Of a stretch of DNA of 64,000 bases, positions 24,811 through 37,520 are shown in pieces. The notes beneath the pieces are model-generated. The model did not search any database. It saw nothing but the letters and a program-made list of their open reading frames with translations, and had not been told where the DNA came from. Numbering within the stretch: the stretch's first letter is position 1; the number at the start of each line of letters is the position of its first letter. Both the position numbers and the translations under genes were made by a program. The DNA is from Typha latifolia (Eukaryota > Streptophyta > Magnoliopsida > Poales > Typhaceae): positions 2,480,001-2,544,000 of the forward strand of contig CM034099.1 in the NCBI GenBank assembly GCA_019914945.1, in the 5' to 3' direction.

Positions 24811-24849
24811 AGAGTGAAGAGTGAAGAGTGAAGAGTGAAGAGTGAAGAC
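24811..24849. repeat. Tandem repeat of AGAGTGA (7 bp)
   Basis: Five exact head-to-tail copies of AGAGTGA (24811-24845) are followed by a partial copy. The repeat sits just upstream of the minus-strand open frame at 24465-24806. Confidence 0.9.
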
Positions 24850-26750
24850 TAAGACATTGGTCGATTAAACACCAAATTTTGCTAAATACTAAATACATAT
24901 ATATCATATCATGTCAAGCTTTAGTTAATATAGACTCTAAGTTCTTGCACTATGCGAACCTAAGCAATTACTTTAAGTCGCATTGAACTGAGCTGAGCTT
25001 CTTTGTGACCATGAAGTCATAGTTAAAGTACCTACATTTTTTCTCTAGTATCTTAACTTTAAATAATATATTTTTAGTAATAAATTTCACTAAGAGTATT
25101 TTGAGTTCGGTATAGTATTTTAGATTTAGGTATTTTAAGTTGGGTTAAGATATATTGGTAATTTTTTCTTTGTGTAGTTAAGTTAATTGTAATCAACATA
25201 ATTAACAGTAAAATATTTTTATGCACATATTTAATAAAATAGATAATTTAATTTATAAATATTAAAATATAAGGCAATAGGTAAAATGGCTGGGTGTAAA
25301 ATATAAAATTTTCGTAGATACATTAGCATTCAATCCTGGAATCCCCTCTCTCTTGTTATATATATTAGGTCACAAACTAACTCATAAATTAGAACCTAAT
25401 TTGCTCGATATGTAAGTTGGTACGCTATACTAATCTCTTAAAAAATGGGGTACAAATAGCCAAAATCATACATATAACACTCTAAGTACAAAATCTATTA
25501 AATGTCAATCTTAATATTTACAACGAAAAATACTCATATTCTATACCCTTTGTATCTATCTATTTTTCTAGGGTAAAAAAATATCTAAAAGTATGATATA
25601 CTTGGTATAATAAGGACACTGAAAATGTAAGTGCTATAATCGGCTCAACATATGATTATTTATTATTTATTAATTATAATTTTATTTTAAGAAATAAATA
25701 ATTTATTTGCATATGTACAAGACTAAAATGAATATTTACTTGTATACTGGTCTAAAAATCTCTTAACCCGGTGACTATTTAACAAGTTTTTTTAGATGAC
25801 TCTAAAATAAATTTGTATTTATGTATATCTTTTTAAATTTCATATTTATTTTGACAATTAATATTATCTTAGTAATTTATCAGACAAATATATATTTCTA
25901 TACTTAACTTGATGAAAACTTAAACTGAATTTTATCTATGAATTAATTTTTAATTTATATATCTCTCTGTTTAATTTAAAATTTAATAAATAGAGAATCA
26001 AATTAAATTAAACTGATAAAGAATCATTTCTAAATGGAATTCTATCTTTTAATATTAAGAAATTTAAACGGAGTTTAGACATTAAAAACTGATTATTATA
26101 ACCATGAGATGGGGGCCTTCACTGGACCTAGTGCTTCAAAAGTATAATTAAATTACAAAAGATTTGTGCCAAAATGATAAAGTTTAGTAAAGTGACGGGT
26201 CGCGCTTATAAATTGTAGCGTTGCGGCCAACGATTAGTGATGACAGTGATGGATCCATAATCACTGGCACGATGTATACGATAATATATGAATCGGCATG
26301 TCCTCCCATGCCGAACAATCTTGCACAAGAAAATGACCTACACTTTGAGCATAAAAAAAGGAGGAGGAGGAGAAGAGAAACTAAAAAACGAATAGAGAAC
26401 ACGAAAATCTAAGCATCGTCGGACGATGTCAGCCGTCGGATGAAAGATAATATTTCCTGGATCTTGTGCACGCTTTGTAGTTCGGTTGTGCAAGTGGTCC
26501 CGAATAAATTGGTGCCAAGTGCCCACTTCGTATATCCGTAGTCAAAGCTAACATGTAATTATGCCGAGGATGGTCCCCATTTATCTCCCCACTGTATTAG
26601 ACTCTCAACGAAATCGATCCTCTGCAAGCCCGGTTGCAGGAATGGAATTTAGTATTCAACCAGAGGATGCGACGTAACGAATGTAATATATTCCTGCAGT
26701 GACGTAAATAAATAAAATAAAGGGGAAATTTAATTCCAAGCCGAATTAAC

Positions 26751-27018
26751 CTCTCCCCCTTCAGAAGCACACTCTACCGAGAGAACTACTTCTCTGCTTT
26801 TTCGGAAACGGGAAATCGGAGTCGCTTCGCCATTTGGGTGCCGCCGCGGAGGAGTTCGCTTCGGTTTCCGCTTGTGTAGGGATCCTTCTCCCGATCCGAA
26901 GACGGTAATCTTTTGGATTTTTTTTTCTTCTTTGGATTGGGAGGAAATTTTGGGGTCCAAATTGGGATTTGATGAATTCTGAAAGTTTTTGTAGGCTTTC
27001 TTCGCGAGAAAGAGGGAG
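26751..27018 (+). promoter_or_regulatory. 5' leader of the SAM-domain gene with a short leader intron
   Basis: The GC-richer sequence just before the SAM gene looks transcribed. A donor at 26905 (GACG/GTAATC) and an acceptor ending at 26994 (TTTTTGTAG) would remove a 90-base pyrimidine-rich leader intron. The exact transcription start is not visible. Confidence 0.5.
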
Positions 27019-30000
27019 ATGACTAAAGGGCGGTCCCCGGAGCCCTTGGATTTCTTCATATGGACCGTCGAGGTATGTAGGTTTCTTGGCTTCCCTTTCA
27101 TTTCTTCAGATCTTGTTGTCATTAGCGCACTTTATAATGTTGCGATTAGAAAGAAAAAAAAACATTTTGTTCTTTATCTTTAATTTTGGTTTCATCTTTG
27201 GGGATTTGTTATCTGATCTGTAATCAGAATTGCTAATGGGTAACATATTTTGATTTGGTTAATTTAATGTAATCTGGCTGTGTTTTTCGATTTTGCTCAT
27301 TGTACAAAGAAGGATAAATTTCTCATGAGTTTCTAAAACTTGTGCACTCCGAAGTGCTGGGACGTGTACCCGACTACCCTTGCCATTCCTCTTTGTCCCG
27401 ACTGTAACCTATGATGCCGGAGTTGTATCGAGTCAAATTAGAATATAGATCGTCCTATTTAGGGTGAAAAAAGATATTAGTTTGGAATAGGGTCATTGTG
27501 AGAAAAACATTATCTTTCGTGATCAAGGGAGGGTGATTCAACTTTTGTTAGAATAGCAATCTCACAAGGAGGTTAAATCATCCACCCTGTGTTAATCAAG
27601 TTCCTTGTTCTTTTACTAGTTCAGCCTTCCTATCATCTTCCGTATGGGCATCTTATTCTTACTTCCTTTAAACGAGTCGTGAATAACTTCATCAATTTTA
27701 GTAAGATAATGAATAGACTGCTACTTGAAGAGGGCGGAGGATGTATTTGGTCCTCATGAATAGGTTGTTTTGGAAGCAGAAACAGGCACTGGTTGGAACA
27801 ATGTCAATATTATTTTATATTTGGGCATTAAAAATTTAAAAGGATGGATACTTTAGAAATTAGATGGTTTTGATTGATGGTCATGATAACCCCACCCTGA
27901 CTATCTTGTATAAGATAGACAATAGTCATGCATTTATTTTAACCAAATTTTGAACTGAAGCAAATTGGTATATCTTCCTGCAATAATAATGACAACCAAG
28001 ACTTAGTCCCAATTATTTGGGATCACCAGTATAGATCATTTTCTCTACATGGATGTAAGTGCCCAAAGAATTATAGGATGACAACTAAGTCTTGCTTCGT
28101 TCACTTGTTAATGCATTGATCTATTTGACCAAAAAAACATGCCCGCCTTTTGATTAATGATCTTTGGAGCATAATTGATTTTAATCCTATCTAATTGGAA
28201 ACAGTTAAAGGGATCATACTTCGTTGCTGATTCAACTTGGAGCAGTTTTTGAGTAATAGGAATGAAGGAAAGCAACTAGGAGTCTAGGACTTCACTGCAA
28301 CTTTCTTTCCCTGGCTCCTAGGCCACAATTTAAGTGCTTTCTCTTTTTGTAGTACTGATGGGATCCTTAGCTGTCTCCAGATTGAGTATTTTGTCAGGAA
28401 ATGCATGTATTCTAATGTTAACTCTTAATTTCTCTGTAAGTAATTCAACTGCCGAGGAATGGGAATAAAGGAAAGAAAATATAATTATCTTATAATATGC
28501 GGCTTTGTTTTTCTAATTCTGTCAGAGTATAACAGGCGTACATATTGGTTTTCTAATCCTATTTGAATCCTTGGTGGCCTCCACATCGAGGATTTTCTCA
28601 CCCTTGTGTATGCCTCAATTCATGTGAAGCAATTCAACTTCTGATCGAGTCATTGCCAAACTATATCATTTGCACTTTTATGAAGCTCATAGTTTTTGTA
28701 AGCTTCTTGTATGCTTAGGTAAGCATCTGGAGATGCTGATATTAAGTTTACTAATAAAGAGGCAGATTATCATTTTTATCTGTCTGAATTCTGCACAAAT
28801 AAGTTACCTAAATTTCAGGATGTTGGGTTATGGTTGGAAGAGATAAATCTCGGTAGCTACCGCCAAGTGTTTGAAGATAATGGTGTCAATGGAGAGTATC
28901 TAGAAAGCTTATCGATGTTTACCACGGAGCAGATTCTGCGGTTTATCAGGCGATGCCACATGAAATGGGGAGATTTTATTACACTCTGCAAAGAGCTAAG
29001 GCGCATCAAAGGTTCTGCTCTTTCCGCTATCATATTTCTAATGATGATTGCATGTCAAGATTCTACATCAACGTTTCTGTCTTGATCATTTCAGTATATT
29101 ACAACTTTTTAACCAATTAATTGCCTGTATTTTGAACTATGTATTTCATATTTGTCTTTTCATTTGAACCAACATTATTATAAATGAATTTGCTTCTGCA
29201 GTTTGAAAGTCACTTGTTTGTTAATGGAAAGACAAGATTTTGGTAATATTAAGAGGAATCCATTGATCAGATTATAGATTAATTAGCTGACGGAAGTGTC
29301 GAGATGCAATCCATTCATAAGATCATCAATGGTTTGTCTGATTGAACTTGACTACTGGGTCTACCTATGACCTATCACAGATTAAACCCTAATCTCAGGA
29401 GCTGTGGTAGTCTAGACACTTTCTCTATTATGTGATCTGAAATGTGTGGAATGCTGAAGAAAGAACCGTAAGCGATTTTTTGCTGCAACCGCAATTTTCA
29501 CAGGGGCCTTATGTATAGTAAATGTATAGCAATCCATCAAATGCGTCTCTCCTTGTAGTTGGCTTTTATTATCAATTTGATTGTTACTTCTGTTTAATTG
29601 CATTTATTAATAGATTCAGTCAGGTGGTTATTGTTCTACTTTTCACATCAAGAAGGTATTTCGTAGAAGAACAAATCCATGTTCTCTGTTGTTTAGACCT
29701 ATTACTCACCCAGAATAAAATCCGTGTCAATACACCATACCATCTGTACACATTGTCGTTTGGGTATGCTGTTGTTAGTAACCTAGTAGACATTTAGCAG
29801 ATTTGATGCTAAGATAGAGACCTGCACACAATGCCTTTTAATAGAGGCTCCCATTTTTAACTTGCTCCTAGATTTGCTCTGCAAATGAGATGCTAAGGAG
29901 TTTGCAAACATTCATGCCTCAAAAGAAAAACATTCCTTTTCTTCCTTTCAGTCATGCTTATCCTTTCCATTGTAATCCGTATGCTTTTCCCCCTAATATC

Positions 30001-33000
30001 TCACATTGGAAAAATCTTATAGTGAGATTTTGGCATTGCATACTCTATTTGTTTCTTAAGAATGCTGGACCTTTTCGCTTTCATCTTCTTTTTATTTCAT
30101 GTACTTGATTGTTTTTTAGTTTCATTAGATAAACATAAAAGTAAAAAAAAGAAATATCAGTTCAAAATCTTTCCCTTCCATTATTGTTAATCTGTAAGCT
30201 TAGAAGCATTTTGTAGTGACTCAATCATATGGTTATTTTAATTTAACAATGTGCTAGTTAGTTTGCTTATGGGCAGGAACATCCAGTGGAGCTTCTTTGT
30301 TCTCAGATGTGGTGCTCTTCCATCTTGATGCAAGATCTATATGTTATATGTAGTAATTCAAGTTATTAGACTCATAGCTATACCTACTTTATTACCTTGT
30401 TGCAGTTCTAAAATCTTAATTTCCATATGATATGTAACATTTTCTTGTTTTGATTTTTGTGCATCTGCCCATAGAACTAGGCAACTGAACATAGCCAAAA
30501 ACCTAGTACAATCTGTAACTGATTAAAGCTTAAGTTCAAGGGACAAAGTCATTACATATGTTGAGTCTATGGCTAATTGAACTCAGGACCACCTTAAGGA
30601 AACTTGTGCATGACAAAGAATTAGATAGTTATTGTGTGTGTGTGATTCATTGAAGGCCAATTATAACATGCTTGAATGAGAATGGATGGATATTATAGTT
30701 ATTGCCTGCTATGGAATTACAATGACTGCTTGTTGTTGAGCCTTTGTTTCTGAATAATTTTATTTTCTATTCAAAACTATTTTAGTTAGTTCATTTTGGA
30801 GTAATGCAACTGTACGTTAGAACTTTGAGTGATAGTTTTGGTTGGTTCCATTGCAGAATCTTATTCACTGTTAACTTTAATCATCATTATTTTTGAATGA
30901 TCATTTAAAACTATCTGCAAGATTCTATTTTTCCAAAAGGGCATTAAAAATGGGGGCATTTATACTTCATTGAATAATGATGATTATGAATCAACTGCAA
31001 GGATGATGTAGGATGAGCATATGGAGTTCAGATGATTTATGATTCTTTTCATCTACTTCACTTGATAAGTTGGACTTCTTTAGAAGCAATTTTCGTCATC
31101 ATACATAAGACTTGAGAGACAATGAAGAATCATATGAAGAGAAATTTACAAATTTATGTTAGATTTTTAATCAATGTGTGCAACTTCTTGTGTTCTCTGG
31201 TTTTGTAGTTTCACATTTAAATTCCTATACTTTTAGTTTTCTACTTTTCTCAATCTCTTAATTTGTTACGTCTCAAGTTGGATTGCTCCTTGTGGAGATA
31301 TTATTAGACTCTATACTTGGAGAATTAGCGGTTATTGACACTTGGTAGAGTTTATGAGTTTCATATTTAATTTTGAGAGCCACGAGCCCACAGATTCGCA
31401 TGCTTAGTAACCTTACTGCTAGATATCTAGTATACTTTGAACTATAGTTGTAAGACAAATGTGGTTTTAGTGCATGTGATAGATGAGTTATCAATCCAAC
31501 ATTTTACCATGCTCTGCTCTTTAACATTGGTGTGACGCATGTCATTAGCAAAGTGCCTAACCTGAGTATAGTTCATGGTGGACTTCATTAAACATCTTTT
31601 GGTTCAAAAAAGGGTTAATTACGTCTACACCTCCTGAATTATACTCAGTTTTCATAGGAATCTCTTAAACCTTTTTAGGTTACGATGTCCTATAAACTTT
31701 AGATTATATTAGTGTACCATAACAAAATTGGACTAGTCAACTTATGTGGCAGTTATATTAGATTAATTAACCTCAAAATGATCTAAATACTCTTGTAACC
31801 TTTATATGACCCATTAATTAAAATAGGATAAAAAAATATTCTAATAAAAATTTAATTATCTTATTATTATATTCAATCGTCTTCTTTCCATTCACCATTA
31901 TCACCCTCATCTTCATTCTTCTCCCCCTGTTCTCTCTCTTCATTTTTCCTTCCCTTCTATTTCTCCCTCCCTCCTCCTTTCCTAGCTTCTATTCTCTCCC
32001 CGCCCCCCCTCCCGATGACGCTACTGCCCACGATGAGGCCCATCACCCCTAGGGCGAGGGCACCTGCAATTCTCCACTGCGAGTGAGCTCGTTGTCGCGC
32101 TGAGTAGTACGGGGAGGCCGCGGCGAGCTTGGAATTTTCGTTTTGTCTTCATAAATAGCGTGTGTTGCTAAAGTGGATTCAAGGTTTTTGTCACGGAGCA
32201 GCTCTCGCCCAATTTACAGAAAAGGTCAGAGCTTTTTGAGTATAAAGACTTTACTATAGGATAAGGAGAATACAGTCAAAGTTTGATAGTGGTTCCTTAC
32301 ATAGAGGTACCGTGTTATGGACCATTCGACTTGAGACAACAAAATCCAATAACACCTGATCAAAGGAAAGGAACTGCATGCCAATATGAATTGCATGGTC
32401 AACATGCAGTTGATTACTTAGCATTTCAACCATTCTCATGTCAGTTGGGACCTTGCACTCGACTAATTGACAAAAAGAAGGATTTGCGGTCAGATAAGGG
32501 AACTGAAAGTCCATTCCTAAATTTTAATCCACCATGGTTGGCAGGAAGTTGAGCATGGGGCAGCAAAAGATTGAGATAAAGAGGATTCAAAATGAGGAGA
32601 CCTGGCAAGTGTGCTTCTTGAAGCGACACGCCAGACTCTTTAAGAAAGCAAGCGAGCTCTCCATCCTCTGTGGCATCAAGATTGGTTCATCATCACCGCG
32701 TGGGATGAGGAGACCGCAACAAGCTTGCTGCTGTGTCACGTGGGACGGAGAGGCTACATCGAGCTCACTACCGCGCCGCGTGGGGCGAGAGGCAGCGACG
32801 ATCTCGCTGTCGTTGCCCTCCCACTCACATGCCTCCGCCGTTGCTGTCGCCCTTCCTCTCACACATCGCCGCCATAGCCTGATGTCTACGAAGGTAGAAG
32901 ACAAGTGGAGACTAGAGAAAGGAGAGGTTAAGTTATTCGAGGGTAATTATATAATTTATTATTTTTATTAAAAGTAATAATATTGTGATATATTAATTAA

Positions 33001-34228
33001 ATGTATAATTGTCATTAGGTGTATTTTGTAATTGCCGTTTGTGTTTTTACTTCGATCCAAAATTTGGGAGACATTGTAACCTAAAAAAGTTTAGGGAGTC
33101 CCCATAAAATTCGAGTATAGTTCAAGGAGTGTAGACATAATTAACTCTTTAAAAAAAAACTAGAATTAACATAGAGAATCAAATTCATTGTGTAAGAAGC
33201 TCCATCAGTCAAAATAAGAGTGACTGAATGGAGTTTAAGAAAGTGCTAAACCCCTAGAGCTCACGCTAGTACCATATTTATTTTTACCTTTTATGTCATT
33301 TGCTTGGTACTTCAAGCTGAACCTCAGCTGTCCTTTTACAATTCTTACTTCACCTTTGTCTTTCAATGTCTTTTAAAGGGTATCAGTCCGATAGCTTAAG
33401 TGTGCCTTCTTAAATGTTAAAATTTTCTGTGATCTAAAATCCGCATCTTGTGCACTCTATATTTTTTGTCTACTATATCTTGTCATCCCTAGTATCATTT
33501 ATCCACTGTTTCATCAAGACAATCCTTAATTGACCTCTGTGGGGGGTCTGGGAATCCAAAGTATTTGTTCTATATTTCTGTGGAAGTATATTCAAGTATA
33601 CTAATAAGGATCAAGCACAGGATCTGACTGTGGATGCATTTATAGCATTTGTATGTTTTACAGGGATTAAATTGTTTGGAATTACTTTTTTATGCACAAA
33701 GTTCCACCCTTACCATGAAGGGAGCAGTGTGCACATTGGGATTACATGGATGGAAATTGGAAATTTCTAAGAAAAGGCTACATTGAGATTCCAGGGAAGA
33801 TTCTGAAGTTGCTACCACAGCCTAAATAGAAATTTCTCCTATTATGCATTTACCTTTGAGTGAACTCTATGCGGTCAGGGAAGCTAAAGTCATTTATATT
33901 GAACAGTATACCAGTTCAAGATAATCTCAACCAAAGGAATGAGTGATTGCTACATAACAACAACTGCAACTTTATATTTCATTGGTTTTCACTATACTCT
34001 GTCTGAGATCATCTCTCAACATTAATGGAAGGTTCCGTTGCCACATAAAAGATTACCAGTGTTTAAATGTTGACTCCTCTGTTGCTTGTACATGCAGTTG
34101 CCTGCCTAAAAGGAGAACAAGAAGTCCGCAGACCATGGTGGGCTCCTTCATGTCTCTCTCCCGTGTTTGCAAGGGTTGCCAAACAGAACAGACAATCTCG
34201 TGTTGTCTCCTTGAAGCTGGAACCCTGA
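27019..34228 (+). CDS. Small SAM-domain protein, At3g07760/At5g48680-like
   Basis: Three exons, 27019-27072, 28819-29011 and 34098-34228, splice in phase to 125 residues. The protein starts MTKGRSPEPLDFFIWTVE. A sterile alpha motif follows at about residues 17-83 (DVGLWLEEINLGSYRQVF, then LRFIRRCHMKWGDFITLCKE), and a basic tail ends RQSRVVSLKLEP. SAM domains mediate homo- or hetero-oligomer contacts and sometimes RNA binding. This plant family is tiny, highly conserved and, to my knowledge, without an assigned function. The length and C-terminal WWAPSCLSPVF block match my memory of Arabidopsis At3g07760. The second intron is 5.1 kb, unusually long for so small a gene, and contains an inserted Mutator-like element. 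The third exon is easily missed because only 131 bases lie far downstream. Confidence 0.9.
31603..33156. mobile_element. Mutator-like element (Pack-MULE type) inside a SAM gene intron
   Basis: Imperfect terminal inverted repeats of about 86-90 bp bound the element at 31612-31700 and 33062-33147. The outer ends read GGGTTAATTACGTCTACACC on the left and, in reverse complement, GAGTTAATTATGTCTACACT on the right. Both contain a TTTTTAGGTTAC block further in. Flanking 9-bp sequences TTCAAAAAA (31603-31611) and TTTAAAAAA (33148-33156) agree at 8 of 9 positions, fitting the 9-bp target duplication of the Mutator superfamily. No transposase is present. Instead the interior has GC-rich patches (about 31985-32135 and 32690-32890) and gene-like pieces, including a MADS-box fragment. 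This suggests a non-autonomous, gene-capturing element. Confidence 0.75.
32534..32689 (+). pseudogene. Captured type I MADS-box fragment
   Basis: Inside the Mutator-like element, about 50 codons read as the N-terminal part of a type I (M-alpha-like, AGL62-group) MADS domain, including MGQQKIEIKRIQNEE and ARLFKKASELSILCG. Normally conserved basic positions are altered (ETWQ where Arg is usual, KRHARLF where KRRAGLF is usual). The match stops before the second half of the domain, where unrelated GC-rich sequence takes over. It is a fragment, not a functional transcription factor, although its open frame runs on to 32971. Confidence 0.75.
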
Positions 34229-35534
34229 GTTTCCACATGAAATATGCCTCTTCTTCCGTGGTACAGCAGATCCATGCCCCCTCGGTTCTCCTCTGTTCAA
34301 CCTGATCCTAAAGGTGGCTTAGTGTTGCTTATATGGTTGCTGAGGTTCTTCTATGTTGTCTTATATATGGTTTGCAATGTTCACTTATCCTGTATATTTG
34401 TTGATTTGTTATCCATATGTAAGTCTTTAGAGTGACTAAATCCATGAAGATTGTTACTGGAAACAGTCATGCTTTCTCTCTTGTTTTTAGAATCTTATAA
34501 GTCTTTTTATAACGGAATCTTCTAAAGCTTGCTATCTTCCATCTTTTCTTTACTAATTACGAGACTGGTGCCATACATGAGGATCAGATCAAAGAATGTT
34601 GACGCGTTGTTGCTCATACATGGTGATCTTATTTAGACAAATCTAGATGTACATGGGTATGTAGAGGATTAAGAGCATGATTCTGGAACTGTGGTTCCTT
34701 GGTCCGTTAAGTTGTTTTTTATATGTGTTCCACCAGGAAGTATTTGCAAACCAGACAGCTTTCGGAGTATTGTGTGAAATAGGTGTGTGTTCCTTCAACC
34801 GCATGGGAAGTGATCGTTTGTGAGGATATCGTGTGAAACAGGGATGAATCATAAGTGGAAGGACGGCAGGAGGATAGAAATTCGCCGTGTGAGGATAATT
34901 TTGCAGGCCGAACGACCGCAGGAGGAAGAGAAGTTGACTGTACGTATCTCCACTGTGGAACTCGTTGTAGCAAGGTGGGCCAAATTCTCTCACCATGCAT
35001 GACATCGTAGAAGCCAGAAAGACATATTGATTAAAGATTTAAATAGTAGGATGTAGCCGAAGATGAGAAATGTCCATGATCATTGGAGGAGGAATAATGA
35101 CAGAGGTGCTGTTAAAAAATTCTGGACAGTGGATTCTACACTTTTAGATAAATTGTGGCACAGGGAACTGCGATGGACATACTGTCATTGGCGTAAAGAT
35201 CAAAACCAGAAAGTTATCCACACCAAAATTCTCAAACGCACAAATTCTTGTGGGAATCCACTCTAAAGTGTATCATCTTCTATAACCAGAGATCCAATTA
35301 CTTCATGCTTCCCCTATTTTCTCTTGCTTCTGATGTCCAGAAGATCTTAAAAATTTACTAACTACATTATATCTATCTTGAAAGGTCAGTGGACATTGCC
35401 ACTTTCCCCTCATTTCTTGTTATCCCATTTTGTGAGCGATGCCCTCTTGTGCAATGTTACGAGTGAAACTCTGAATCAAACTCACAGTTCTCAGTGTGAA
35501 GAAAGCCAGACCAAGAAAACTAAGCATGAAAAAT
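34229..35534. other. Spacer between SAM gene and DYW PPR gene
   Basis: This holds the 3' untranslated regions of the two convergent genes. Short open frames at 34643-35005 and 35063-35266 match nothing I know and overlap each other on both strands. I see no gene here. Confidence 0.55.
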
Positions 35535-37520
35535 TCACCAGTAATCCATACATGAGCATTTTCCATTCTTGAAATGGTGGAAGCGACTATTGTCCCTGAC
35601 AATGATTTCACGTTCATAAATAGCTGAAAGAAGCTTCGTTACAGTATGGCAATCGTTACAAACACGCAAGTTTTTGACAACTCGGATTGGAGCCCTTGGT
35701 TCCACATTGATCAGCCCAAAAGAAATAGCTAATCTCTCACTATGATGAGCTAATTCTGCTTCCTTATCCTGATCTTCTACACACAAGAGAACCTGTGAAG
35801 TGTCCGGAATATATCCTGCATGCTTTAATTTGCTACCCATCTCATTCAGCTTGCAATAGATCTCTTCAGTTTGAGGGTGAGATCTAGTCCCCACCACAAA
35901 CTCATGAACATGACCACCATGCTCCACAATACTGCAACCAGGATCCTTTCTTATTCCTCTTTCTTTCATCAATTCTCTCAACTTTGAGACACCATCCCAG
36001 AGGCCAGCAGAAGCATAGATGTTGGAGAGAAGGACATAACATCCAGTGGCATCTGGAGCCAATTCTATCACACGATCTGCGGCGTACTTACCAAGCTCAA
36101 TGTTTCCATATTTCTTGCACCCACTGAGTAGGCTCATCCATATTATCTTGTTTGGTTTCATGGGCATCTGGCCTATCACATCCCTTGCCTCCTCTAACTG
36201 GCCGACGCGGCAAAGGAGATCCACCAAACAACCGTAGTGTTCTACGGTCGGTTTTATCCCATATTTTCTGCTCATAAGTTCAAAATAGTGCTGCCCCTCC
36301 TTTACCATTCCTGCATGACTACAAGCATTCAACAATCCGATAAAAATGATCGAGTGGGGTTTAATGCTAGCTTTCTGCATCTGATTGAACAACTCCATCA
36401 CACGATCAGCCATGCCATGCATCCCGAAGCCCATGATCATCGCAGTCCAATGCGCAAGCTTCCTCCTATGTATCTTCTTAAAAACTGAGAGAGCACTCTC
36501 AATGCTTCCACACTTGGAGTACATCTCAATAAGACAAGTTCCAAGGACACCATCTATATCAAATCCATTCTGGCAAATATACCTATCAATTGCCATACCC
36601 CTCTCAAGAAGAGCCAACCCAGAGACCGCCGAAAGCACACTTACCAACGTCACAACATTAGGAACCACACCATCCCTACCCATTGCATCATAAATTCCAA
36701 GAGCCTCCTTAAAAAGCTCAAGCTTCTCAAACCCCGTAATCATCGAGTTCCAAGTGACAACATTCCTCACTGGCATTCTATCAAACAGCCCTTTCGCTGA
36801 CTCAAAATCCCCACTTTTCATATACCCATCGATCATTACGTTCCAGGAAACAACACCCTTCTCTGGCATCCTATCAAAAATCTCCCTTGCAACCCCAACC
36901 TCCCCGTTCCTCGCATACCCGTAAACCAGCGAAGTCCAAGAAAACGAATCCCTCTGTGGCATTTCATCGAACAACTTCCTTGCCACCTCGACTTGTCCAC
37001 TCCTCGCGTACCCATCAATCAGAGAATTCCAGGAAACCACATCCTTCTCAGGAATCCTCTCAAACACCTCCTGGGCGGAGCCCAAGTCGCCGCATTTGGA
37101 GTAGAAGCTGACCAAGGTAGTCTGGGAAAACGGGTCGGAGGCGAACCCAAGTTTTAGAATTAGCCCGTGGAGCTGTTTCCCTTCGGAAATAGCTTGGAGT
37201 TTGGCGCAGGCTCTGAGGAGGGAGGGTAGGGTGGAGGAACAAGGAGGAGAAGGGGAGAGTAGGAGGAGGTTGGAGAAGAGGAGGAGGGCAGCATGAGAGT
37301 GGTGGGAGGAGACGAGACGTTTGAGGAGGGGGTTGAAAGAGGAGGAGGAGGAGGAGGAAAGGTTAGATTTGATGAAGACGGCGTGGAGTTGGGATAGGTC
37401 GCGAGGGGAGAGGGAGAGATGGAGGAGGGAGGGGTGAAGTTGGTCGGGAGTCGATGGTGGGAGATGTGGGTTGGTGGACGGCGACGAGAAGAGGGGAGTT
37501 GGAGTTTGGAGGGAGATCAT
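35535..37520 (-). CDS. PLS-class PPR protein with E and DYW domains
   Basis: This is an intronless 661-residue protein. After a Ser/Pro/Leu-rich N-terminus that may be a transit peptide come PLS-type repeats (for example DVVSWNSLIDGYARSGQVEV and SFSWTSLVYGYARNGEV). An E/E+ region with a PG box (RKDPGCSIVEHGG) follows. A complete DYW domain ends the protein in the residues D-Y-W. The cytidine-deaminase-like HSE motif (593-595) and CNDCH (from 621) are intact, as is the CSC near the end. DYW proteins are C-to-U RNA editing factors of chloroplasts or mitochondria, so this copy should be catalytically competent. The gene is head-to-head with the next PPR gene, 587 bp apart. I cannot assign the exact Arabidopsis counterpart or editing site. 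Confidence 0.93.
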   Translation of the reverse strand: MISLQTPTPLFSSPSTNPHLPPSTPDQLHPSLLHLSLSPRDLSQLHAVFIKSNLSSSSSSSFNPLLKRLVSSHHSHAALLLFSNLLLLSPSPPCSSTLPSLLRACAKLQAISEGKQLHGLILKLGFASDPFSQTTLVSFYSKCGDLGSAQEVFERIPEKDVVSWNSLIDGYARSGQVEVARKLFDEMPQRDSFSWTSLVYGYARNGEVGVAREIFDRMPEKGVVSWNVMIDGYMKSGDFESAKGLFDRMPVRNVVTWNSMITGFEKLELFKEALGIYDAMGRDGVVPNVVTLVSVLSAVSGLALLERGMAIDRYICQNGFDIDGVLGTCLIEMYSKCGSIESALSVFKKIHRRKLAHWTAMIMGFGMHGMADRVMELFNQMQKASIKPHSIIFIGLLNACSHAGMVKEGQHYFELMSRKYGIKPTVEHYGCLVDLLCRVGQLEEARDVIGQMPMKPNKIIWMSLLSGCKKYGNIELGKYAADRVIELAPDATGCYVLLSNIYASAGLWDGVSKLRELMKERGIRKDPGCSIVEHGGHVHEFVVGTRSHPQTEEIYCKLNEMGSKLKHAGYIPDTSQVLLCVEDQDKEAELAHHSERLAISFGLINVEPRAPIRVVKNLRVCNDCHTVTKLLSAIYEREIIVRDNSRFHHFKNGKCSCMDYW

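Larger units (their letters stand above)
23061..26750. other. Gene-poor AT-rich region
   Basis: This carries the likely GRAS promoter on the left. The rest is AT-rich sequence with no recognisable gene or complete transposon. One exception in composition is the GC-rich 113-codon open frame at 24465-24806 on the minus strand. Confidence 0.55.
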
